Positions 22,051 to 35,765 of a stretch of DNA of 64,000 bases are shown here, one piece after another. A program made the translations under genes and the position numbers. Location: NCBI GenBank assembly GCA_015680685.1, contig MNCI01020990.1:500713-564712 (forward strand), given 5' to 3'. This DNA comes from Gnetum montanum. Taxonomy: Eukaryota > Streptophyta > Gnetopsida > Gnetales > Gnetaceae. Numbering within the stretch: the stretch's first letter is position 1; every line of letters begins with the position of its first letter. Below the pieces are notes generated by a model. That model searched no databases. It worked only from the letters and a program-made list of their open reading frames with translations, and was not told the DNA's origin.

Positions 22051-25000
22051 TAGCCGTGAGTTGGGTTATCTTCAGGTTCTAAACTATACAAATAAGGCTT
22101 GGCTTAACCATCATTTTTGAACTACATCTCATTATACCCCCAAGATAGGTGATTGGGGATCATATTTGAGGTGGGTACACACTTATGAATGGTGCTTGCA
22201 TCATTGAAAACTTTCAGGTGTTGTGCAACTTAGCCCCCTTGAGTCCAATGGCTCAAGATATTAAACTGAAGTAAACATATGTATGGGTAGGTTTGGATAG
22301 TGGTGTGCATCTCCACATCTAGGGCAAGGTGTATGCAAACTAAATAAACAATGCAACCCATACATTCAAGGTATGAGGATGAATATATTATTATTAAAAT
22401 GATTAGTTAATGGTCCCTAAAAATACTACATGCTTCCCACAATGAACACCAATCAAATGCATCATCCACCTAATTACTAACTATGAGTTTTGGTGAATTT
22501 CTTACCAAAGGCACAAAGGGCTTCTAATCATTACTCATGTGGGTTAATTTTATGAAAAGTAAATAAACATACATGATTATACATATTTTCTTTCTTTTTT
22601 TGTACAAGTAAAAGAATATAATTGCTGATAAATAAATGAGGTTAGCACTTTGAAGCAAGATAAATAAACAATATTTACTTTGCATGAAATAAAAATCTAA
22701 CTATGAAACAATGTACAAAACATTCATGTAATGAAAGACTTACTCCAAGGAGACTTCTAGGCTTCCAAGATGCAATATTCCCATCATACAAATGGAAGAA
22801 GTAATTGTGCATCTTAAGTGTATTTTAAATGCCATATAAGAACTGGCTCACATCATCCAATAGAGAGAGAGTTACATTTGTTAGGATTTTTTTTTTCATG
22901 GGACAATTGGATAATGTTTTTCCTCTATTTTCAGGCATCTGAAATTGAGCAAACAAAGTTTGAAAGTAGGGTCTGAATTTTTAGCAATCAAATTTCTATT
23001 AGAGAAGATAGAAGGCCTGAAAATAAATCTGAAATTATAATCTACACAGTTCATGAGAGATTGGATTTAACAACGTTTTGTTTTGGGAGTTAGAATTTTG
23101 GGAAATAGATTACGATCCATAAATAAAATAATAATAGTAACGGTCTCCCCCCCCCCCCCCCCCCCCCCGCCCCCCCCNAACAAAAAGAAAAAGAATGGCA
23201 ATCTCTATCTTAGCATTGTTAAAGAATCAAAATTTTGATTTTATGGAGCAGAAAATAAACAAAATCTCGTGTGCTCATATGCAATATTGAAAGGAGAAAC
23301 AACAATAAAATCTAATATACATTGAGCTTGAACACCATGATAGATTAACATGGTTCCAAACTTTGAAATCTTCATTAATAAAATTTTCAGCCTCTCATGT
23401 TTTCACATTGGAAGAAATGTAGGCTTGAACAAATGACCATTTAATAATGATTTGGGACATGACAACTTTCTTAAAGACCCCTCAAAACTGAACGAAAAGT
23501 GATCAACAAAACAGAACATATGCCCTTAATAAAAGACACCAAAAATCCTCAATATGCATAGCTTTATTTTTAATTTTAAAATGAGTGCTCAATGGAGCCT
23601 TTGGCCATTTGGTTGTGATATACCAAGTTTCTCCAACCCTACAACATCTTGTAGCCCACACAAGAAAAATACTAGGGTTGGATAAAATGGTGGAGGCTAA
23701 CACTATTAAGCAATTGTAAGAACTAAGCCTTTGTAGCCCAAACAAGAGATCACCAGCCTTGGATTGAATGATGGAGGGTATTTATTTTATAAAACAAAAA
23801 TGATTAAAAAAACATGAAATACCAAGTGCACATGATATAAGAAAATGTGGACTCATAAGCCCAAAACATGCATACCAAAAATCAGATCCAAGATACATGA
23901 GAGACTCCATGCATGACTCACAACTCACAAGAAATCCTACATGCCCTCATGAAATAATGCTCATTTTTCTAAGCCAATACAACTTTGAACACCCACTAAA
24001 AAATTTTGTACAAGGGTTTGGAATACACACACCTTTAAAGTTGAACCAATTTGGAGAGGGAGAAGACATCTCAAGTTTGGATTGTTGTCTAGCCAATAGC
24101 TTCAAGAAATCAGCTTCAAACTGCAAGTACAAGGTGTTCCTAAAATCTTTCCCAAAATCAGAAAAAACAGTCCCTTAAATCAGCCAAATAGTCCCCTAAA
24201 ATCAGTCACAAAGGCCTCCAACAGCAGTAGCAAAATCAACCTCCCAAGAGCCCACAAGAACACACAAGATAACCCAAGAGATGGTTGAGAACAAGCAAGG
24301 AACAACCACTCTTCCTCTCCTTGCCTCAACTTGTCACTCCTCTAGCTAGCATAGTCTCCCCTTCCTTGGCCCAAATGTGAAAATGAGAGCAAACACCTTC
24401 TTTATTCTTAGGATGGAGGAGACCCTAAGGCTTGGGTAAAGACTTGTGCACAAAAGTTTATACAATGGGCAAAGAGTAGATAACCCATTCTTCAAAAATC
24501 TTTTTTTTTTTTTAATTCATGGCATCATTGCTACTTGACTTGGACAATCAAGCTCTCATGAGGGAGTGGACATGTGAGATTGACAACACTCAAGACAATT
24601 ACATGGCCCTTATTAAATGAGTCATTTATCCCTTTTTCCAGCTATTAATATGAAGTGGACAATTAGCATATAAATAAAATAAAGGTCATCATAAGCATGC
24701 CATAGAACATACATCACCATCCCACATTGACTTTTCTATAGTTCCATCTTTATGTTTTGTTTTAGTTTATATGCTAAGAGGGTTTCTAATTTATTTTTGG
24801 CCTTTTATATATTTTCCCCATTTCCTTTAATCTATCTATAGTAAAAATCATTGATACTAAACTTTTTATCCATTCAACATTTTACACGTTGAGCCGGTCA
24901 TAATGAGCACAAACATGCCATAGCTACCATGTTAGAAATTACTATTTCAATTGAATCAAGGAAAATAGGGTCCCATCAAGTACTTTTAAATTGTTTAACA

Positions 25001-25269
25001 TTAAAATATAAAAATCTAGGGCTTGAATTGGAAAACTAGTTGTAGATCTAAATTTGAACACCATAGGACAACTTTGAATTTTGATGTATTCTAATTAATT
25101 AAATATTCTATAATATAAAAATTCTAACTAAATGTCAAAATAAACCATGAATCCATATCATNAATATTACTAAGAAGCATTAGACAAATCTATAAATATA
25201 TATATCAGCTTTAAAACAAATTAAAGTCTAAGTATTTAATAGAGTACTAAGGTCACATGTACAAATGTG
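22051..25269. other. No recognisable gene; long C tract
   Basis: I see no coding sequence that can be supported. The stretch is AT-rich and includes a C homopolymer at 23147-23177 ending in an N, and another N at 25162. Phrases such as CACAAGCCCA and tandem-looking text occur but form no clear repeat. Confidence 0.4.
23147..23178. repeat. Poly-C tract ending in an N
   Basis: There are 22 C, one G and 8 C, then N at 23178. A homopolymer of this length is a likely sequencing or assembly weak point, so its true length is unreliable. Confidence 0.85.
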
Positions 25270-25700
25270 GGGCATGACATTGACACTCTTCCTATTCCTT
25301 CCGTACGTTTCCTCAGCCCACTGCCTATCATCCTGTTTTTCTTGATGCATTATTTTGTTTCAGCTTGTGCCTAATGTGCTATTCCTCCTCCACCCTAGTC
25401 GCCTCCACTTGGAACTCCTTCTAACCTATCTGTAGAGAATCCAGAACTTGATTTGCCTTGTTTGGTGGGCCTTGGCATTTTGGGTGGAACTTGATCTCGT
25501 TAGTGGCTTTCTGGATCTCTGCCCTAGCACATTTATCGACCTCACATTTCATATGGGCCTTGAATTCATACATTTAAGCCTCCACTTGAACTTTAATTCC
25601 TGCTTTGACCTCCTCCCTAACCTCCTTGTTTAGGGCTCCAAAATCTCAGTCCCTGGACATCATCACCAATTTATCTGTCACCTTCTGATTGGTTTGCATT
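25270..25700 (-). pseudogene. Possible gag-like coiled-coil remnant
   Basis: Minus-strand reading gives charged helical text (EVREEVKAGIKVQVEA, HMKCEVDKCARAEIQKAT) between about 25640 and 25480, broken by TAG and TAA stops. It resembles worn retrotransposon gag or capsid coiled coils, but no defining motif is present. Confidence 0.3.
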
Positions 25701-25739
25701 ATCTCCAGAAGTTTCGTAAAACATTACCAACATTTAATA

Positions 25740-26120
25740 TTTTATCAGTACCATGAATGCCAGCGTTCATTCCAACATTCACTTCTATCACTTACTCCCA
25801 ATGAGTGACAAAACATTCAGAAATTCTTCAAATCATCAACAAACTTTGTCTGATCAAAGATGCATCATCTTGGGCCTTCATTCATTCCCGAGGCATTCAT
25901 AATCTTGATCAAGAACAATGTCAGAATCTAAGACTTAACACTATTCTCAACGCTGATGTTGATTCCAGCATTGATTTTAGTATTGACTTTTGCATACACT
26001 TGCAACGTTGACTTCAATGTTGATTTTTAACATTAATTCTTCAACGTTGATTCTTCCAATGTGCAACATTCGAGTCTTGGAACATGACCAGTCAATGTTC
26101 AGCATTGATTCTTCAATTGT
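25740..26120. repeat. Degenerate short repeats around AACGTTGATTC
   Basis: Variants of (C)AACGTTGATTCTTC, such as CAGCATTGATT, CAACGTTGACTTC, CAATGTTGATTT and CAACGTTGATTCTTC, recur roughly ten times in irregular array. The unit is 12 to 18 bases. No protein function is implied. Confidence 0.5.
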
Positions 26121-26283
26121 TCGTTTTAAATTGTAGAAATGAAAACTAAAAGTGAGAATCGAGGCTATAGATACTAAAATTCAAGGAGATGTTTAGGTCC
26201 TATTTCAGAACAATTTCTCAGCAATTACCCCAACAATCCACAACACTCAAGAGCACCTCTGAGCATCTAATTTTCTGGCCTTC

Positions 26284-26368
26284 ATAACGTTCACTGTTGT
26301 AAAGGCCCTTTCCTGTCATAGCATTNGTTCACTGTTGCAAAGGCACTTTCCTGTCATAGCATTTGTTT
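26284..26368. repeat. ~40-bp direct duplication around a single N
   Basis: Sequence before N (26326) and after it repeat one another (GTTCACTGTTG...TGTCATAGCATT) with two differences. As at position 652, this looks like two overlapping contig ends left unmerged. Confidence 0.65.
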
Positions 26369-29300
26369 CCAAGTGAGGCTGATTTCTTAGATTCTTCACA
26401 AAGGCAAGGCAGACATACTGAGGTAGTCTTCTGATTTCTCTCTCTTTCTTTAAGTTGTAATTAACTCAACCCTATTGTATAATAACTACTTGAACATCAC
26501 TTGTTGATTTTATGATTGAGTGACAAATCAATTTGCATCTTTCTCAACTTCTTTTTTATTCCTAATCTCTTTAATTACTATTACTCTTATTTTTGAGGCT
26601 TAATCTTTTCAAATCTTACACTACTTCCCAACCACTCACAACACCTGTTGTCAAGTCCTTTAAGTCTTTTATTTTTATTATTTGAATTTAATTTCAGATA
26701 GTTTAAGGCCCTTTGTAGTAATCCTTAAATTCACAAGTGAGAAAAATCTGTTCCTCACAAGAACCTTTTCATAGGAACACTCGTCCTTGATCCAAGTCTC
26801 CATCTCCTGCTTGACCTCCTTCGTAGTGTCCACTGCAGACCTTGCTTGAAAATTAAGAGGCTTCATTAGGGGAGGCAAATGTCCTGCTAGAATTGTTTAT
26901 TGTGTCTAGGCGAGACTTGGGAGGGTTCCTAAGCTAAAAGGTCTCACCATGGACCCTTTGACTGTCAACATAAGATGTCTTAGACAAGCTAATAGAGTTA
27001 GCAATAGAAGGGTTGCTTGTGCCAGACGGAGGCTGATCCACCTCATCACTCTTGCAGATCCTATGAAAATAAGTGGTTTGAAATCTTCCTTCTGTCTTTG
27101 TCGATTTGGCAATGTCCCCTGCAACTAGGGACCAATGGTTCTGCTCTGCTTCGATTGCTCTCCAATGGGCCAATTGTTTTTTGTAACACCCTCAAACTTA
27201 GCAGGTGAAAATGAAGGTTAGTCATGACACAATACAGAAGCAATACTATGGGCATAAAAAAGTAAACTTTTGTGGCCATAAAATCAATCGTTTTTTTAAA
27301 TGATAATCGTATAACCAATTATTAGCTAGTATATCCAGAAAGCCAAAAGGATAACAAGGAAGCCTATCATCAGCGAAAAGGCTACAAGTCCCATGACATG
27401 AATTAAACAAGAAATTACAAGTACCAATTATGCAAAGAATAATATATCCATCATTGATGAGACCATACAACTCTAAATAGACCACAAGCCTAAGCCCTAG
27501 ACAAGGTACCACTGCAAGCTTTTCGAGCACCTCCTGAATTGCTAAAACTCCAAACTCTACTTGTGAAAGATGAAAAGAGGGGTTAGTTCAAACATGTTTG
27601 AGTAGGGAGATATTATATGAAATTCTATTAAGACCGATAGCAAGGAACCATTGATTGAAAGTTGGTAAGCTGGGGCAACCATCAACATGTGGCTGTAAGA
27701 ACCATGTTAACAACCAACTGTCAAAGTCTAAGAACCAACCAAGATTCTACAGGTGTCAAAGATCCTACACACCACCATTAGCCAAAGAATTGGAGACTAG
27801 TACCACCACAGTCTATGCATCATGTGCTCCTGTTGTCATGTGTACTTTTCACTAATTCACAATTCATAGGCTTGCTACATTTTAGGTTTTAATTATCTTG
27901 AGTGACAACCATAGTCTAGTTATGCATAGATGTCCCAAAACCATGATCATTCTAAAGAATCCTAATCTTCCCAAGGAATAGGGTAGCAAGTCCTAACCTC
28001 CCTTTGCAATTTGAGTTATTGCTGCAATCAATAGAGGGGAAATTTAATCTATCTTTAGGTCCTTAACATCCTACCTATCCCCACATCCTCCGGTGTTAGC
28101 TCTTGAAGATTATTCAAACCAAAGCATTAGTTAGTTGTTAGAGTTGAAGGCAACACAAGGATCAAACCATCCATACAAAGCACCAAAATTGTTAGTCAAC
28201 AAATCTAAATCATTCGATGGTGGGTGTCTATGAAATTTAACAAGGACATAGATCAAAGTGAGACCTTTCAAATGACACCTCTCTTAGTTCCTAATTCTTG
28301 CATCACTCCTAAAAACTAGGACCACAACCTCACTGCTACCCTACCACTGCTTACGCCATCTACCACTACCAGTCCACTAACCCACCATGTCCTGACTGCA
28401 AGGTCCATTTAATGCCATTTTTTTTCTTTTGACATTTGCCACTTTTGTTGAAAGCTTCACATTGTGATTTGATTGCAAGTCCATCGTAAGCTTGGTTTGC
28501 TGTTTTGATAGTGGCCACTAGTGCATTGCAAGGTGATTTTGTGTTGCATCCTTTCACACTGTTGGTGTGAGGGGACCATGAGTTGATGGCCAAGGCTTCC
28601 AATTCAATGGAAATTGACATCTTTTGGTGTGAACTAAATGAGATTTCGTTGCAAGTTGGTAACAAGCTTGGAGTTAATTTTGGTGCCAAAATGTGACAAA
28701 TTTGTTAAAAGATGCAAACCCTCAAAAAAACCTTTGAATGGGCTTGGAAAAATAAATAAAAAGTGCAAAATGTATATCTCTTCAAATCAAAACCTATGAC
28801 AAACTTAGAATGGCAAACTGACCTTTTGATAACCCTAGATCTTATAAATTGACATTACCCAAACATGATTGCAGAGAATAGAATTAAAGCAAAACCCTTA
28901 AAGGCCCTTCTAACCACACTGAATGGTTAAAACAAGAAGCTCTGATCTACAAAAATTTCATGTAAATAAACCCTACTTTGTTACTTTGCTACTTACACAT
29001 TGTTGCTTGCCTAGCTGTAGAACTTTTGCTACTAACATATGCACCTAGCGGTTGTTGCAACATGAACTCTCCAACGCACTGCATCACTTAGCACCTCCTA
29101 GCTCTCCGCTAGCATTTGCTTGTCATTGTTTTCTCTACCAGATGCCAAATGATCCTAAGGGTTTCTAAGCTATGCTCTTATAGACATGAATACTCACTTC
29201 TTTGCTAGAGCGAGACCCTTAAGCACTTTAAAGACTTATGGTTGAAGGTGTGAGACTTTGTTACAAAACCAATCAACACCTCACTTCATCTTATCCAATG

Positions 29301-29699
29301 CTGACACATGACATAGCCATCTTCAAAACCATTTAAAACCAAGTCATCATTAGCCAATCAAAAATATATAAAGGTCATCCAAAAGATAATGATAAGTCAT
29401 GCCAAACTTGCCACATGTTACTATACACCAACATCATCCATTTGTCAATCTAATGTACCTTACAATACAGCCTCACATGGTTAGTGCACATAGGTATCTA
29501 AAATAAAGTAAAGTAATCAAAATTAAATTAATTAACAAATACCATAGATATTAGGAATGATTAAAAATATCCCACACTCCTAGCTAACCATAACTACCTC
29601 AACTGAAAAGGAGTGTCAACAAGATACAAGTGATAAGTTCAAGTTACAATAAATAATTTATGAAGGTTTCTTAGTCAAGGGGTGCTACATTTTTGGGTT
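26369..29699. other. No recognisable gene
   Basis: Several short frames exist on both strands, the longest being 107 codons at 28366-28689 (minus), but none has a motif or family resemblance I can name. The region is probably very old transposon-derived DNA. No RNA gene was seen. Confidence 0.4.
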
Positions 29700-30800
29700 A
29701 GGAAGATATGATAAAACTTAGGTACATTAACATGCATTCACAATAAGAGACACTTCAAAAAGGAAAAATTTACCCCTTGTAACTTGGAGAGGTTCCCTGA
29801 TTGGATGAAAAATCTCTTGGTGATATTTGTAGCTTTTTGCCCAAGAGGCAGCAACTTTGCCCTAGAAATTGAACCATTGGACGTGGTTGATGCTTCAAAT
29901 GGAAGAAATCCAAGGCATCTCTTGAACCCTTGCACTTGGTAGGATGACCCCCTTTGTCATTGGAACTTGAAAGTACCTAGCAATGGCATCCTCAATGAGG
30001 AAGATATCAACACCTTTGAAGTTAGTTTTGTCCCTCTTCCATCATGAAAAGAATTGTGTGGCATGCATGTCCCTCTTCCCATGTAACAATAGCAAGAAAC
30101 AATCCAACGCAATAGCAAACAATAGGTTCCAAAGCTTTGGATCATCACAGAAAGATGCAATATTAGGCTCAAAGGTTAGGATGATCCCATCTTGGTAGCA
30201 AGCTTCTTCTAGAACTGGTGAACCCTATTTGTGAGAATGCAAGGTGAAGGAATATGGCTAAACTTGAAGAGGTGGTGATTGCACTCCTTCCAAATGGTCC
30301 AGGCTATGAGGGTTTGAAATTTATCTTTTTCAATTGCATGGGTGCCCATGACCATGCAATAATCCTAGTGTTGGTGGCTAAAGTGACAATCATAAGTAAC
30401 ATGAGTGATGGTCTTGAGCACATTGTCATTGTAGAGAATGCAAGTCTCAATAATTGGCATGCCCCTTTCAACTAAAAAAGCCTTGGTTAAATTTGATTGA
30501 CATTGGATAAGCCAACCAACTATCTTAATTTTCTCCAAAATATGCCCTCTCCAAATGATGTTCTAGTTAGAGAGATGCTTGTACTTGGCAACGAGTAGCT
30601 CCTTGGTGTTACAATGGGGTTGAACTTGTAGCTCACTGATTATTTGTCGATGCTTACATAGGATCTTCCATAGCAGGGAGTATTCCAATTGGTGATCCTA
30701 GGGTCTATATTTGTTTAACATGATCTTAATTCATAAAGTGTCTTTCCTCCCTTTAATTCATTTGGCTTGGTCTATGAAGATGTAGTCCTTGAATCTTGGA
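29700..30800 (-). pseudogene. Fragment of a LINE-type zf-RVT region
   Basis: Minus-strand reading at about 30520-30240 gives VGWLIQCQSNLTKAFLVERG, then ETCILYNDN, ITHVTYDCHFSHQ and AWTIWKECN, which follow the layout of the zinc-binding region downstream of plant L1 reverse transcriptases (WxxL...AFLxxRG...CxxCxxxxE...HxxxxCxxxxxxW...IWxxRN), with key Cys residues lost. It is close to, but opposite in strand to, the large L1 that begins near 30968. Several stops are present; confidence is moderate. Confidence 0.45.
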
Positions 30801-30967
30801 ATTCTAAGGCTCTTACTTTGTCATGGTTTTGACGTGCTGGATGAACTCAAAAAAATAGGGCAGCCAACTGTGTTGAAACTGAGGTTGAAGAAGACTTAGA
30901 AGGAGATTGATCTAGGGACCCAGACTACCCTTAAAGGGGTATATAAGAAATGGTCCACTAGTAAAAA

Positions 30968-33900
30968 ATGAATATTCTTTTTTCGAATTGTAGGGGATAG
31001 AGTAACCCCTACAAAAGAAGTACCCTACAAGAATTAGTTCAAATAGTTAAAGCAAATCTTTTGTGCATGTAGGAGAGCAAAATGATTGGGGCATAGAGGT
31101 AGGTTTTGGAATGGTCAGGATGCTAGATAGTGTTTGTGGATTCCATTGGGAAGTTTGGAGGATTAACAATCATTTCCTGTGTTAATTTGCAATTGTTTGA
31201 TACTTCTAAATGGGTTATTTCAATTTTTTTGCCTACTCAAAATTCTAGATTACTAACTTCAATGGGTCACAAGACCCAAAGGCACGGTTGATGGAGCTCT
31301 GCAAAATTGCTGAGAAGATTTTGGATAGGTTGACCTGGCTGATCATTGGAGATTTTAACCAAAGGATGTTCCCCTGGGAGAAGATTAGTGGAGATTCAAC
31401 TTCCCCGCTTGGTAGTTAAGAAGCCTTTGAATACCTCCAAACATTTGATATGGTGGATCTACAGATCACAGATTGTCAATTTACCTAGAGTAACAGAAGG
31501 AAAGGAAGGATTTATGTCATGTCTCAAATTGATAGGATTTGGATTAGCTTTGCTTTGCTACTAAAGCAAGAGATACATGTTCAAGGGTTGGAAGGAAGGG
31601 CCTTAGATCACCGGCCATTACTTTGCTTGTTTTGTAAGGCTGATTCTTTGGGTTCGTGACCTTTCAAGTTTGAGAGAGCTTGGTTGACCAAACCATGGTT
31701 GGCCAATCTAGTCCATGAAGTTTGGGAAGGGTACCCACGCTAGTTTGATCCTAGAGAATTTTTGAAGCAAGTGTTGACTACCCTAAAGAAAAAAATCAGA
31801 ACTAGATAAAAACGTGAGAAATATGCATTCAAGGAATATAGGGAAGAGTTGTCAGTGAAGTTGCATGAAATTTAGATGTCTCAAGAATGAGGATAATCCC
31901 TAGAACAAGAGGAATATGATGTGGTCCTACAGTTGTAGTAGTTGTTGGCAGAAGGGGAACAATATTGGATGGAAGGAAGCCACATGAAATGGTTAAAAGA
32001 TGGGGACTATAACACTCGATTCTTTTCTGTGGCAGCCTTGGCAAACATGATAGCTAAGAAAATTCACATCCTCAGGCAAGAAGACAAGTTGGTCAATGGG
32101 GATCACACTATTGTTGCCATCATCTAGGACTATTGGGCTAAAGTGTGGGCAAGGGGAGATGTCTTTCCTAGTTCTATTAACATCAACAAGGTGGTGCAAC
32201 CCTTGCAAAATAGGAGCATGATGGTGCCTATTACCAAGCAGGAAATTTCACAGGCTCTCAGAATTATGTGGTCCAATAGGGTGGCAAGGCCAAATGGATG
32301 GCTTGTGGCATTTTTCAAAATGTTCTTTGATGTGATTGGGAATAACATGTTGGATGTTTTTTTAACCTGATGCTTCGTTGGGGACAAGTAAGGAATGAGA
32401 TCAACTATTCTAGGATTTTTTTGATCCCAAAAGTGGACAACCCCTTCATTTCTTTACAAAGATCCTGGTGGCCAAATTGCAGCCTATTATGCTAGTGTTA
32501 GTTGGGCCCCAACAAACAGGCTTCATCAAAGGTAGGTCCATCCAAAACCACATTCTTTTGTTTCAGGAAATCATGCACTCGTTGAAATGGGAGAACTTCC
32601 CAGGTATGTGCCTCAAACTTGATATTGCCAAGGCATATGATACGATTTCTTGAACAGTGTTAAAAGATATTATGCTCTTGAAAGGGGCTACATCTGAAAT
32701 TGGTAGAACTATGCATTTAAATCCAGAATTCAGGAGCTTATTCTTTTGAGATTAATGGAAAACATTGGGGTTTTCCTCCCTGTAGCAAGGCTTAAGGTAG
32801 GGAGACCCGCTATCACCATGTGGTTTTATTATTTTCATGGATACTATGAACATGTATTGCAAATAAATAGGGGTCTGAGGGCTCAAGATTGGAGGGGTAA
32901 CTTATATTGTAGAGCACTATGCAGATGATACAATTTTGTTCATCCAAGGTGCTATTCCTCAAGTGGATGCGATTGTACAATCACTGAGTCAAATGTCCCA
33001 GGAGCCTGGTCTGACTGTTAATTGGGGAAAGTCTTCGACCCACTTTGTTTGTACAAATATCAGGGTAAGAAGTAATATATGTCATAATCTTGGCATTTAG
33101 CAGGGCACCCCATAGGATACATACTTGGGGATCCCCATTTTTAATTGGCATAGAAAAGCAACTTAGGTCTACCTCGTTTGATAGCTTCAGATGAGAACCC
33201 AACATTGGAGCAGCCACTTTCTTATGAGAAAAGGGAGAATCCTTCTGGTAGCATCACTTCTTTTGGCTATCAATTGGTATAAATCTTTTGTGGCCATGCC
33301 TTTACAAGGGGTGATTGAGAGGGTGGATTAAATTATTCATAATTTTATCTAGTTAGGTGGTAGAGGAGGAGATCACATGCACCTTGTCTCTTGGGAAAAA
33401 GTGACGCAACCAAAGAATTCAGCTGGGATAGGTATTACCATATTCCAAGATGTTAATGGGGTACTAGACACTTGTTAATAGGGTCTTAAATGTAGAGATT
33501 GATAGGCCGTGGGTGGTGATTCTATGGCACAAGTATACAATGTGGGATGTTGTGTCCCAAGACTTGTGTTTGGTGTGGCGTTTGTGCCATTGCACAATCA
33601 CTACATTAGTTGGGAATGTTGGGCATCCCACCAAGTTAGTTATTGTGCTTTAAATTCCCAGCTATTTTTGGATGGAGGCAAATTTGGTAGGGCCACTAGT
33701 CAAAGAAAATTAAATGCTTTTTATGGTTGGTGGCACATCTTACCTTGCCTATTCGGGCATTGCTTTGGGCTCGAGGCTTGCAAATTCTTGGCACCTGTCC
33801 CCTTTGCAATGCGACTGTCGAGACATCTGAGCATTTCTTACGCCAGTTCACCATTACGTGTGCAATTTGGATGGCTACTACCATGGGGTAGCACCTGCAT

Positions 33901-35765
33901 GGAAACTATCCTGCCAGTGCCATTTTTTGTACTATATGGAAGGCCCAGAATGCTCTTATTTTTCAAAATGTGCCCCTGCCATCTTCAATGATCATTCTTC
34001 AAAAGGCCCTATGACTATGGCAGGAGGCCATGATAGTCAAGGAACACATGCCCACTTTTGAGCCTGATTGCTAGAGATACCAGAATAACCAACAATTATG
34101 GGCATTGGTACGGAGGATTGGGTGGGAGTACGTTCTCCCACAGTTTGTAGGGGACCCTGTTCTTGCAGATGCCTCCTTTTCTTGTTGGCATGGTGATTCC
34201 ACAACCTTTTGAGGGGTGTGGATTAGTCTTATAGAAGAAGATATTGCAGAATATTTGGATATCGCTATTGGGGGAGAAATTGTTCTACCTTCGGGATAGA
34301 GGCTACAAGATTTGGAAAGTTTCTTTCAAGGGCCTATTCCAAAAATGGCCAACGGGCAAGTTCCTAAGTCCACCTTGCTAGCCTTGTGGCAGGAGGTGGT
34401 TGAGCTTGTGGAGCATTTCTTCATCTAGTCGGGGAACATTTGGAAGCTCTAGGACTCCTATTTTTCCTTCATGTGTTGTTTGTAATTGGGTCGCCATGTT
34501 AACTTGTGCAAGTTCTTGTTGGCCGCACTTTGACGGGGATGGCAAGTGCCATTCTACGCTAATTTTGGCACTTTGGAATGTGGCCAAGCTTAGGGAAACT
34601 ATGTTGGCTCACGTTTTCCCAAATAGGTGCTATTATATGCACCATCGACCATCCCTTGAGGGAGAATCTTCTTCATTTGTTTTGCAAGGACCAAGGAAGA
34701 GGCTGGAATCAAGTTTGCCACTAGTGGAAGTTGGTGCTCTAGATTAGGGTTTTGCAACTAAACCACTACAATAGGACTAGATCCATTTGATTGAAGAGCA
34801 GATTTGCCAGGAGCTTCTTATTCAGCATGAAGTTGAACCATGCCACGCTGTTCAAGAAGCGTGGGACCAAGAGCTGATCTATTGGGCGATTGAGATCACT
34901 AGGCATGAGGAGGCTGCTAGAGTTTGGCTATAGGAGGTGGAGAGGCAGGCTCATGAAGCTACAATTTAAGAGCATCAGCTGAGGGAGTTGTAGGAAGCAT
35001 CTAGGAGGTGTGTGCTAGAGGAGGAGCTCAAGGTGCAAATCTGGGAAGATCTGCGTTGTGAGGTTTAGGAAAGAGTGCAGAGAGAGAAGGCAACAAAGGT
35101 TCAGAGGGCCAAAGTTGCTTGGGAAAAGGAGTAGCTCATGAAGCAGTAGCTGGTGGCTCACTAAACTAGTGTTCAATGGAGGTTTCAAATGGGTCATTGC
35201 CCCTACGAAGTTATGTAAGTCTACTATTACATTTCCTTGGTGGATCTCTGAAGGCATATTAGGAGTCTTGCTACTAGATTTCATTCGGATAAAGCTGAAT
35301 TTGAAGAAGCCCAAAGAGAATAGAAAAAAATTTACAAGGAGTTCTAGGAAGCAGCAAACTTTGTTGCTACAGAGTGACTCTAGGAGGTTTTGGATTCTAT
35401 ACACAAGTGAGAAAGGGCTAGTTGGCCCTACACTACCATGTCACGGCTTGCAACATGATAATGCTCACAAGAATGGAGAGCGGGTGCCCTGTTAGGGCTA
35501 TTGGCTTTTTGTTTTTTTTTTTGTTTTGAATGTACTCAATTGAAGGGCCTAGGGAGGGGCTAGATTTCATGGGGAGAATCAGTGGTTAGCAACTCTAAAA
35601 TTTCTTACTTTCTTGTCTGTTTTGCTTTTTCGTCTAAGTGGGTCTCCCCTTTTCTCATCTTGGGGAAGGGATGAAGTACCCCCTATTTTGTGGGCTTTAT
35701 TCCCTTTTGTTTTGTACTCACTTTTTTCTAATACAATGCCTAATTGTTTTGCTAAAAGAAAAGGG
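30968..35765 (+). mobile_element. L1-type LINE, copy 1 (ORF2 and 3' region, decayed)
   Basis: This is a nearly full ORF2 of a plant L1 LINE. Order: endonuclease from MNILFSNCRG (30968), with IIGDFN (about 31341) and DHRPL (about 31605); a linker with WLKDGDYNTRFF (about 31990); RT with GFIKGRSIQN (about 32520), LKLDIAKAYD (about 32610) and the catalytic YADD at 32919-32930; and a zf-RVT region with CPLCNATVETSEHFL (about 33800). A Glu/Gln-rich coiled-coil segment follows (34780-35430), then a 3' end TTTTGCTAAAAG and A-rich tail near 35755. Many TAG and TAA stops and several frame changes show long inactivity. Its 3' end faces that of copy 2. Confidence 0.85.
34780..35430 (+). pseudogene. Coiled-coil C-terminal segment of the L1 (copy 1)
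   Basis: Downstream of the zinc-binding region the plus strand encodes a helical Glu/Gln/Arg-rich stretch (RQAHEATI, HQLRELQEASRRC, EEELKVQIWEDLRCEV, RVQREKATKVQRAKVAWEKE), then GHCPYEV and KAEFEEAQRE, ending EVLDSIHK near 35408. The same blocks in the same order can be read in copy 2 (about 36990-36345, minus) and in part in copy 4 (about 41290-40890, minus). Conservation at protein level in three diverged copies indicates it was once translated, as an ORF2 extension or a separate ORF. Confidence 0.6.
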
